Shown here: positions 1-5,267 of the stretch, in pieces
How positions within the stretch are numbered: the first letter of the stretch is position 1
How the letters are laid out: each line of letters starts with the position of its first letter
Assembly (NCBI GenBank): GCA_025935735.1
Contig: JAICUS010000410.1
Span: 1-5,624 of the forward strand
Reading direction: 5' to 3'
Source of the DNA: Solirubrobacteraceae bacterium
Lineage (GTDB): Bacteria; Actinomycetota; Thermoleophilia; Solirubrobacterales; Solirubrobacteraceae
DNA length: 5,624 nt
Notes under the pieces: generated by a model
What the model was told of the DNA's origin: nothing
Seen by the model: only the letters and a program-made list of their open reading frames with translations
The model's database searches: none
Made by a program: the position numbers and the translations under genes

Positions 1-1731
1 CGGCGCGAGGCGCACATGCGCCAGGCGATCCGCGCCACGCTGAAGGGCGGGGCCGAGCGGATCGCGGTCGTGTGCGGCGCCTGGCACGCGCCCGCGCGGG
101 CCGAGCTAGGGCCGGCCGCCCCGGATGCGCGGACCCTGCGCGGACTGCCCAAGGTCAAGGTGGCGGCCACCTGGGTGCCGTGGACGTACGGGCTGCTGGC
201 CCGGGCGAGCGGCTACGGCGCGGGCGTCGACTCGCCCGCGTGGTACGACCAGCTCTTCGACGAGGCCGAGGACCCGGTCACCCGTTGGCTGGCCCGGGCG
301 GCGCGGCTGCTGCGCGCCGAGGGGCTCGACGCGTCGGCCGCCCAGGTGGTCGACGCCGTGCGCCTGGCCGGCGCGCTCGCCGGCATCCGCGACCGGCCGC
401 TCGCCGGCCTGGACGAGCTGCTCGACGCCACCCGGGCCGTGCTCTGCCACGGCTCCGAGGTCCCGCTCCGGCTGGTCGAGGCGCAGCTCGTCGTGGGCGA
501 CCGGCTCGGCGAGGTCCCGCCGGACACGCCGATGGTCCCGCTCCAGCAGGACGTCGCCCGCGCCCAGCGGCGGCTGCGGCTCAAGCCCGAGGCGTCGGTG
601 CGCGAGCTCCGGCTCGACCTGCGGCGCGACATCGACCGCGAGCGCAGCCGGCTCCTGCACCGCCTGAACCTGCTCGGCGTCGAGTGGGGCACTCCCGTGG
701 AGAGAGATCGCCTGGGGGCCCACCCGACCGGCAACGTGTCGCGGCGCCGGCCGCCAGGAGCGCCTGCCGGTCGGGCACCCCTGGGCGGCGCGCGCGGGAC
801 GTTCCGGGAGGCGTTCCGGCTCGAGTGGCGGCCGGAGCTCGCGCTCGACCTCATCCACGCCGGCCGCTGGGGGACGACGGTCGCCGCGGCGGCCGAGAGC
901 CGGGCGCTCGCGCTCGCCGCCGAGCGCGAGCGCCTCGCGGACCTCGCGCGGCTGGCGGACGCCGTCCTGCTCGCCGACCTGCCGGTGGCGGGCGTGATGG
1001 AGGCGCTCGCCGCCCGCGCGGCGCTGGACCGCGACGTGACCGACCTGCTCGGAGCGGTCCCGCCGCTGGCCGGCGTGCTGCGCTACGGCGACGTGCGCGG
1101 CAGCGACGTGGCCGGCGTCGGCGACGTGCTGCGCGGGATCGTGCTCCGGGGCGCCATCGGCCTGCCCGCGGCGGGCGCCGGTTCAGACGAGGAGGCCGGC
1201 GCGGAGCTCGCCGGGCTGGTCGACGCCGTCAACGGCGCGCTGACGCTGCTGCAGGATCCCGAGTTGACGCGGTCCTGGCAGGAGGCGCTCCAGCGCGTCG
1301 CCGCCGGCGACAGCCAGCCCGGCGTGTTGGCCGGCCGGGCGACGCGGCTGCTGCACGACGCGGCGCAGCTGGAGCCCGGCGCGGCCGCCGCGGCCATGGC
1401 CCGCGCGCTCTCGCCCGGCGAGCCGCCCGAGCGCGGCGCGAGCTGGATCGAGGGCTTCATCGGCCCGAGCGGGCTCGTCCTGGTCCACGACCCGGCGCTG
1501 CTGAGCGTGCTCGACAGCTGGATCCAGGTCGTGCCCGACGACGCGTTCACCGCCGTGCTCCCGCTGCTGCGCCGCGCGTTCTCCTCTGTCCCCGCAGGCG
1601 AGCGCCGCCGCCTCGGAATGCACCTGCGAGCAGGCACTTCCAACCTAAAGGGGACTGTCCCCTTTAACGTCGAGCGGGCCGCGCCGGCGTTGGCCACCGT
1701 GGCCCGGCTGCTGGGGGTGGGCGATGAGTGA
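1..1731 (+). CDS. DUF5682 family protein, 5'-truncated by window edge
   Basis: The frame is open from the first base, so the true start lies upstream. I see 576 C-terminal residues; the family is, from memory, several hundred residues longer than a single domain, so perhaps 150-250 residues are missing. The ATG at 16 is internal: the preceding codons (RREAH) continue family-like sequence. Near the window start is a hydrophobic strand followed by CGAWHAP (His at about residue 29), a GxxH-type motif resembling those in the TraB/Tiki/ChaN-like superfamily. Later family-like blocks are LLHRLNLLGVEWG (about 218-230), RGTFREAF (265-272) and RWGTTVAAAAES. The end overlaps the VWA gene by 8 bp, indicating translational coupling. 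No signal peptide or membrane span is visible. Two segments (about residues 233-262 and 541-556) look inserted: they use codons rare in the rest of the gene (AGA, GAT, CCA, GGA, CCT, CTA, TTT, ACT). Biochemical function is unknown. Family recognition is from remembered motifs. Confidence 0.85.
   Translation, partial: RREAHMRQAIRATLKGGAERIAVVCGAWHAPARAELGPAAPDARTLRGLPKVKVAATWVPWTYGLLARASGYGAGVDSPAWYDQLFDEAEDPVTRWLARAARLLRAEGLDASAAQVVDAVRLAGALAGIRDRPLAGLDELLDATRAVLCHGSEVPLRLVEAQLVVGDRLGEVPPDTPMVPLQQDVARAQRRLRLKPEASVRELRLDLRRDIDRERSRLLHRLNLLGVEWGTPVERDRLGAHPTGNVSRRRPPGAPAGRAPLGGARGTFREAFRLEWRPELALDLIHAGRWGTTVAAAAESRALALAAERERLADLARLADAVLLADLPVAGVMEALAARAALDRDVTDLLGAVPPLAGVLRYGDVRGSDVAGVGDVLRGIVLRGAIGLPAAGAGSDEEAGAELAGLVDAVNGALTLLQDPELTRSWQEALQRVAAGDSQPGVLAGRATRLLHDAAQLEPGAAAAAMARALSPGEPPERGASWIEGFIGPSGLVLVHDPALLSVLDSWIQVVPDDAFTAVLPLLRRAFSSVPAGERRRLGMHLRAGTSNLKGTVPFNVERAAPALATVARLLGVGDE
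723..775. repeat. Inverted repeat inside an apparent in-frame insertion in the DUF5682 gene
   Basis: CCCGACCGGCA (723-733) is the perfect reverse complement of TGCCGGTCGGG (765-775), with a 31-nt loop that itself contains the palindrome CGGCGCCG (742-749). A second short pairing, GCCCA (718-722) with TGGGC (782-786), can extend the stem past a 6-nt bulge. The repeat sits between two conserved-looking protein blocks (LLGVEWG and RGTFREAF), which in remembered family members are separated by only a few residues. The intervening 30 or so residues are Arg/Pro/Gly-rich and carry codons (AGA, GAT, CCA, GGA, CCT, GGT) that are scarce elsewhere in the gene. I infer a small palindromic insertion about 90 bp long that kept the frame. 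A lineage-specific low-complexity loop is the alternative. Confidence 0.55.
1623..1634. repeat. Short inverted repeat next to the 21-bp palindrome
   Basis: CCTGC (1623-1627) and GCAGG (1630-1634) are perfect reverse complements around a 2-nt centre. The next palindrome starts 11 nt later. Five-base arms are common by chance in GC-rich DNA, so alone this would not be notable. Its place in the same rare-codon patch suggests it could be the second half of a two-hairpin REP-like unit. Confidence 0.3.
1646..1666. repeat. Perfect 21-bp palindrome (REP-like element) inside the DUF5682 gene
   Basis: Arms TAAAGGGGAC (1646-1655) and GTCCCCTTTA (1657-1666) are perfect reverse complements around a single T. 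As RNA this would form an 8-bp TAAAGGGG/CCCCTTTA stem with a 5-nt loop. The AT-rich ends stand out against very GC-rich surroundings. The codons across it (CTA, AAG, GGG, ACT, TTT) are unlike the gene's usual set. It encodes NLKGTVPFN, in frame, near the C-terminus between the conserved-looking RRLGMHLR and RAAPALATVARLLG blocks. Very similar GGGGACTGTCCCC-type palindromes occur, in my memory, as dispersed repeats in various bacterial genomes. I see only this copy in the window, so calling it a dispersed repeat is an inference. A Rho-independent terminator is unlikely: it lies within a gene and has no U-tract. Confidence 0.7.
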
Positions 1732-2869
1732 CCCGCGGCTGCGGCGCTGGCGGCTGGTGCTGGGCGGCGAGGAGGCCGACGGCACCGAGGTGCGGCTGGC
1801 CGGCGACGACGCAGCGATGGACGGCGCGCTCGACGCGGTGTATGGCGAGCGGGCCGGCGACCTGAGCGGATCGGCGCCCACGGTCGCGCGCTGGCTGGGC
1901 GAGCTGCGGGCGCGGTTCCCGTCGGGCGTGGTGAGCGTCGTCCAGCAGGACGCGATCGACCGCCTCGGGCTGCACCAGCTGCTGCTCGAGCCCGAGCTGC
2001 TGGACGCGGTCACGCCCGACGTCCACCTCGTGGCCACGCTGCTCAGCCTGCGCGACGCGCTGCCGGCCGAGAGCCGCGAGGCCGCCCGCCGGGTGGTGCG
2101 CGAGGTGGTGGAGGACATCGAGCGCCGGCTGGCCGACCGCACGCGCGCGGCGGCCCGCGGAGCGCTCGACCGCGCCGCCCGGACGAGCCGGCCGCGCCAC
2201 GCCGAGATCGACTGGGACCGCACGATCCGGGCCAACCTGCGCCACTACCGGCCCGAGTACGGCACGGTGATCCCCGAGCGGCTGGTCGGCCACGGCCGGC
2301 GCCGCCGCGCGCTCGCGGCCGAGCTCATCCTCGCGCTGGACCAGAGCGGCTCGATGGCCGCGTCGGTCGTCCACGCGGGCGTGCTGGGCGCCGCGCTCGC
2401 CTCGCTCCCGACGCTGTCCACTCGCGTGGTGGCGTTCGACACGTCGGTGGTCGATCTGAGCGACGAGCTCCAGGACCCGGTCGACGTGCTGTTCGGCATC
2501 CAGCTCGGCGGCGGCACCGACATCGACCGCGCGCTGGCCTACTGCCAGAGCCTCGTGAGCCGGCCGGCGAAGACCGTGCTCGTCCTGCTCAGCGACCTCT
2601 ATGAGGGCGGCGACGACGGCGCGATGCTGCGCCGCGCCGCGAGCCTGATCGCCGCCGGCGTGCGGCTCGTCGTCCTGCTCGCGCTGTCCGACGACGGCGC
2701 GCCCGGCTACCACCGCGAGAACGCCGCCCGGCTGGCCGCGCTCGGCGCGCCGGTGTTCGCCTGCACGCCCGACCGCTTCCCGGACATGCTCGCCGCCGCG
2801 CTCGCCGGCCGCGACGTCGGCGCCTGGGCGGAGTCCGCCGGCATCCCGGTCACCCGCGCGGCGGGCTGA
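1724..2869 (+). CDS. VWA domain-containing protein (partner of DUF5682)
   Basis: Complete, 381 residues. The ATG at 1724 overlaps the DUF5682 stop by 8 bp and is preceded by a G-rich Shine-Dalgarno-like stretch (GGGGGTGGG), so the start is well supported. Residues 1 to about 200 form a helical N-terminal region with a strongly family-like block IDWDRTIRANLRHY (162-175). The VWA domain follows. Its metal-ion-dependent adhesion site is intact: DQSGS (Asp206, Ser208, Ser210), Thr265 in GGGTDID and Asp291 in LLSDLYEGG. It should therefore bind a divalent metal and a ligand carboxylate, as VWA domains do. There is no signal peptide or transmembrane segment, so it is probably cytoplasmic, unlike adhesion-type VWA proteins. 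Cytoplasmic VWA proteins commonly work with MoxR AAA+ ATPases as adaptors in remodelling or metal-insertion complexes; applying that here is an inference from family context. The 3' end overlaps the convergent lipoprotein gene by 20 bp. Confidence 0.93.
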   Translation: MSDPRLRRWRLVLGGEEADGTEVRLAGDDAAMDGALDAVYGERAGDLSGSAPTVARWLGELRARFPSGVVSVVQQDAIDRLGLHQLLLEPELLDAVTPDVHLVATLLSLRDALPAESREAARRVVREVVEDIERRLADRTRAAARGALDRAARTSRPRHAEIDWDRTIRANLRHYRPEYGTVIPERLVGHGRRRRALAAELILALDQSGSMAASVVHAGVLGAALASLPTLSTRVVAFDTSVVDLSDELQDPVDVLFGIQLGGGTDIDRALAYCQSLVSRPAKTVLVLLSDLYEGGDDGAMLRRAASLIAAGVRLVVLLALSDDGAPGYHRENAARLAALGAPVFACTPDRFPDMLAAALAGRDVGAWAESAGIPVTRAAG

Positions 2870-3690
2870 GCGCCGCCAGGAAGCGCAGGATGCGCGGCCA
2901 CAGGTCCGCCTTGGCCGCGGCGTCCGCGCGCGCCGAGCCGCCGAACTCGTCCTGGACGGTCGGCGCGGGCACGTAGGGCAGCGCGACGCCCGCGAGGTGC
3001 CCGGCCCGGGGGTACGTCAGCGCCGTGTGGGCGAAGCGGAAGTGCCGGTCGCGCAGCCGCTGCTCGATCTCGTGCAGGGGGATGTCCAGCAGGTGCTTCG
3101 GCACGCCCGGCGCCGCGAAGTACGCGATCGAGAGGGTCGTGTAGCCGTGCGCGGCGAGGAGGCCGGCCTGGTCGACCATCGTGTTGCCGCCGTCGGAGCC
3201 GCCGAACAGCAGCACCGCCGGGTGCGGCCGGCGGTTGCGGGGCGTAAACAGGTCGCCATAGACGCCGTCGCGCTCGACGGTGAGGCGGCGCAGGCCGACG
3301 GCTGCCGGCGTCACGCGGCGCGGCACGGTGGCGCGTGCCACGGTCCGGCCGCCCTGGACCACCGACAGCGCCACAGGACTCGGGCCGGTAGGGGGCGGCC
3401 GGAAGTCCTGCGGCACGGCGGGGCGCGGCGGGCGCATGCCCCAGAGGAACCGCATGCCGGCGACGCCGCGCAGCCGCACGGACGCGTGCATTGGCGCTGC
3501 CGACGTCCACACCGTGCCCCCGAGGTCCGTCCAGCGCGCGCGCAGCGTGGCCGGCCCGTCGAGCCCGCGCACGTCGACCTCGACAGGCGAGTCGGCCAGC
3601 GGCGACCCGGCGTGGACCGCCAGCGTCACCCGCTGCGAGCCGCAGCCGGCGGCCAGCAAGGCCAACGCAAAATAGAGCGGCGATCCTCAC
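2850..3690 (-). pseudogene. Degenerate lipoprotein of the BAAT / acyl-CoA thioester hydrolase family
   Basis: The longest in-frame stretch starts at a TTG (3665) and gives 271 residues beginning MALLAAGC, a lipobox without the charged start of a signal peptide. A GTG at 3690 with a good Shine-Dalgarno lies upstream in another frame. Dropping one T from the TTTT run (plus-strand AAAA, 3669-3672) joins the two as MRIAALFALALLAAGC, a textbook lipoprotein signal. The body (numbered from the TTG) has the N-terminal Ig-like domain of the bile acid-CoA:amino acid N-acyltransferase/thioesterase family (about 10-125), then an alpha/beta-hydrolase start: HPAVLLFGGSDGG (148-160) and SIAYFAAPGVPK (179-190). 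After IPLHEIEQ (195-202) it jumps to LTYPRAGH (216-223), the block holding the catalytic His223. The nucleophile elbow (GxSxG or GxCxG) and acid residue are absent, an in-frame loss of roughly 120-130 residues relative to human BAAT as I remember it. It is last in the operon, 30 nt after the hydratase stop. Catalysis is very unlikely. Confidence 0.75.
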
Positions 3691-3695
3691 CGCTG

Positions 3696-3702
3696 CCTAC
3701 CT
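3696..3702 (-). promoter_or_regulatory. Ribosome binding site for the GTG start at 3690
   Basis: On the minus strand AGGTAGG lies 5 nt before the GTG at 3690-3688, in the 30-nt gap after the hydratase stop. This is good Shine-Dalgarno spacing. It supports GTG 3690, rather than the TTG at 3665, as the ancestral start of the lipoprotein gene. That makes the intervening frameshift real or a sequencing error, not an artefact of start choice. No separate promoter is visible in this gap. Confidence 0.6.
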
Positions 3703-3720
3703 GCCCGCCCGCGCGCCGCG

Positions 3721-4434
3721 TCAGTCTCGGTTCCAGGCGGGCGTGCGCCGGGCGAGGAACGCGGCCATCCCCTCACGCGCCTCCTCGCCGGCGAACAGCT
3801 CGGCGGACAGCCGCTCGGCCTCGGCGATCGCGGCGGACACGTCGGGCAGCGCCAGCCGCCGGACGGTCTGCAGGGCGCGCGGGCCGGCGGCGGCGATCGC
3901 GGCGATCTCCGGGTCGAGCGAGTCGCCGAGCCGGGAGACGAGGCCGAGCGCCTGCGCCGTCTGCGCGCCGAACGGCTCTCCGGTGAGCAGCCAGGGCAGC
4001 AGCGGCCCGGGCGCGAGCTTGGGCAGCGTGACCGCCAGCACGAGCGCCGGCGCCACCCCGACCTTGACCTCCGAGTACGCGAACGTGGCCCGCGCCGAGG
4101 CGATGACGATGTCCGCGCAGGCCACCAGGCCCATGCCGCCGCCGCGCACCGGCCCGTCCACCCGGCAGAGCACCGGCGCGGGGTGGGCCCACAGCGCGCG
4201 CAGCAGCTCGGCGAGCCGCGCCGAGTGATCGCCCCCGGCCGCGCGCTCGCGCAGGTCGACGCCGGCGCAGAACACGGGGCCGTCGTGGTCGAGCACGAGC
4301 GCTCGGGCGTCGCTCGCCCGCACGTGGTCGAGCAGCTCGTCCAGCAGCTGCAGCGACAGGGCGTTGCGGTTGTGCGGCGAGGCGAGCGTGACGACGTCGG
4401 CGCCGGAGCGGCGCTCGCGGCGGCTGAGGGTCAT
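3721..4434 (-). CDS. Enoyl-CoA hydratase/isomerase family protein (crotonase)
   Basis: Complete, 237 residues, slightly shorter than the usual 255-265. The ATG at 4434 overlaps the upstream dehydrogenase stop as ATGA; the longer open frame upstream is an Arg-rich shadow. Crotonase signatures in order: NRNALS (22-27) for substrate binding; FCAGVDL (55-61), the first oxyanion-hole loop; GPVRGGGMGL (94-103), the second oxyanion loop; YSEVKVGVAPA (120-130). The Glu122 of SEVKVG matches rat mitochondrial hydratase Glu164. The position of rat Glu144 (GGGCEL) is Gly102 here. The SEV[KR]xGxAPA form resembles LiuC/AtuE-like hydratases of branched-chain and isoprenoid acyl-CoA catabolism more than classical FadB-type enzymes, a comparison from memory. 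Expected role: hydration, or a related reaction, of a 2-enoyl-CoA made from the ligase product, feeding the adjacent dehydrogenase. It is cytoplasmic with no signal peptide. Isomerase or hydrolase activity cannot be excluded because crotonases are diverse. Confidence 0.9.
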   Translation of the reverse strand: MTLSRRERRSGADVVTLASPHNRNALSLQLLDELLDHVRASDARALVLDHDGPVFCAGVDLRERAAGGDHSARLAELLRALWAHPAPVLCRVDGPVRGGGMGLVACADIVIASARATFAYSEVKVGVAPALVLAVTLPKLAPGPLLPWLLTGEPFGAQTAQALGLVSRLGDSLDPEIAAIAAAGPRALQTVRRLALPDVSAAIAEAERLSAELFAGEEAREGMAAFLARRTPAWNRD

Positions 4435-5267
4435 GACTCGTAGCGGTAGAAGCCGTGGCCGGACTTGCGCCCCAGCCGGCCGGCGGCGACGAGGCGCTCG
4501 AGGATCGCCGGCGGCCGGTAGTCCTCGCGGCCGGACTGCTCGCACATGCTCCGGAGGTTGTTCAGCCGCGCGTCGAGGCCCACGAGGTCGGCGAGCTCGA
4601 GCGGGCCCATCGGGTGGCGGTAGCCGAGCCGCATCGCCTTGTCGATGTCCGCCGCCGACGCGACGCCCTCCTCGACCATCCGCATCGCCTCGTTGCCCAG
4701 CAGCAGCCCGAGCCGGCTGGTGACGAAGCCCGGCGCGTCGCGCACGACCACCGGGTCCTTGCCGAGGCGCTCGGCCAGCGCCAGCGCGTCGGCCACGGCG
4801 TCCTCGCCGGTGGCCTCGCCCACGATGATCTCGACCAGCGGCATCCGGTGCACGGGGTTGAAGAAGTGCATGCCGACGAACCGCGGCGAGTCGCCGCACG
4901 CGTGGGCCAACCCGGTGATGCTCAGCGTCGAGGTGTTGGTCACGAGCAGCGCGCCCGGCGGCGCAGCGGCGGCGACCCGGCCGAGCACGTCCGCCTTGAG
5001 CGCGGGGATCTCGGGCACGGCCTCGATGACCGCGGTGGCGTCCGCCACGTCGAGGTGCTCGGTGAGCGTCAGCCGCTCGACCGGGGCGCGGCGGGCGATC
5101 GCCTCGCGCGCCGCCGCCCGCGCCTCGGCGTCGACCTCGACGAGCGTGACAGGCAGGTCGGCCGCAAGAGCGACGCCCGCGATGCCACGTCCCATGGTTC
5201 CGGCGCCGATCACCACGAGCGAGGCGGCGCGCGGAGGCGCCGGGTGCGGCGAGCCGGCGCCCGTCAT
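4431..5267 (-). CDS. 3-hydroxyacyl-CoA dehydrogenase (3-hydroxybutyryl-CoA dehydrogenase type)
   Basis: Complete, 278 residues. The ATG at 5267 overlaps the ligase stop by 4 bp. The first 15 residues are a Pro/Ala-rich tail before the Rossmann fold. The fold begins VVIGAGTMGRGIAG (18-31) with Gly21, Gly23 and Gly26, and the acidic residue ending strand 2 is Glu44 (TLVEVD), which favours NAD over NADP. Further signatures are VIEAVPE (80-85 region), NTSTLSIT (111-118), GMHFFNPVHRMPLVEII (132-148) with catalytic His134 and Glu146, DAPGFVTSRLG (177-187), GNEAM with Asn192, HPMGPLELAD (218-227) and GRKSGHGFY at the C-terminus. It oxidises (3S)-3-hydroxyacyl-CoA to 3-oxoacyl-CoA. The stretch between strand 2 and VIEAVPE is about 33 residues, versus about 50 in typical PHB/butyrate-type enzymes as I remember them, so the helical arm that closes over CoA is shortened. 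It is coupled to the ligase before it and the hydratase after it. Confidence 0.94.
   Translation of the reverse strand: MTGAGSPHPAPPRAASLVVIGAGTMGRGIAGVALAADLPVTLVEVDAEARAAAREAIARRAPVERLTLTEHLDVADATAVIEAVPEIPALKADVLGRVAAAAPPGALLVTNTSTLSITGLAHACGDSPRFVGMHFFNPVHRMPLVEIIVGEATGEDAVADALALAERLGKDPVVVRDAPGFVTSRLGLLLGNEAMRMVEEGVASAADIDKAMRLGYRHPMGPLELADLVGLDARLNNLRSMCEQSGREDYRPPAILERLVAAGRLGRKSGHGFYRYES

Noticed and set aside
742..749. CGGCGCCG palindrome as an operator or restriction-type site
   Set aside because: Short GC-only palindromes are expected by chance at this base composition. It is reported only as part of the larger inverted repeat.
1646..1666. Rho-independent terminator
   Set aside because: There is no following T-tract, it lies inside a coding frame that continues past it, and the downstream VWA gene overlaps the same gene, so termination here would cut off the operon.
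72..1667. 531-codon alternative plus-strand frame across the DUF5682 gene
   Set aside because: It is almost pure Arg/Ala/Gly/Pro, typical of an off-frame reading in high-GC DNA. The overlapping frame carries family motifs and the coupled stop.
1664..2713. Long antisense open frame (349 codons) opposite the VWA gene
   Set aside because: Its composition is Arg/Ala/Gln/His-rich with no recognisable domain. It is the mirror of strongly GC3-biased codons in the VWA gene, which has intact MIDAS motifs.
2707..3690. 327-codon minus-strand frame from the same GTG as the lipoprotein
   Set aside because: After the first eight or so residues it is Arg/Ala/Gly-rich nonsense. The homologous BAAT-like sequence lies in the neighbouring frame, so only the N-terminal codons are meaningful.
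4435..4899. Upstream extension of the hydratase frame to 4899
   Set aside because: The extension is an Arg/Pro-rich shadow of the dehydrogenase gene. The ATG at 4434 overlaps the dehydrogenase stop and begins the crotonase domain.
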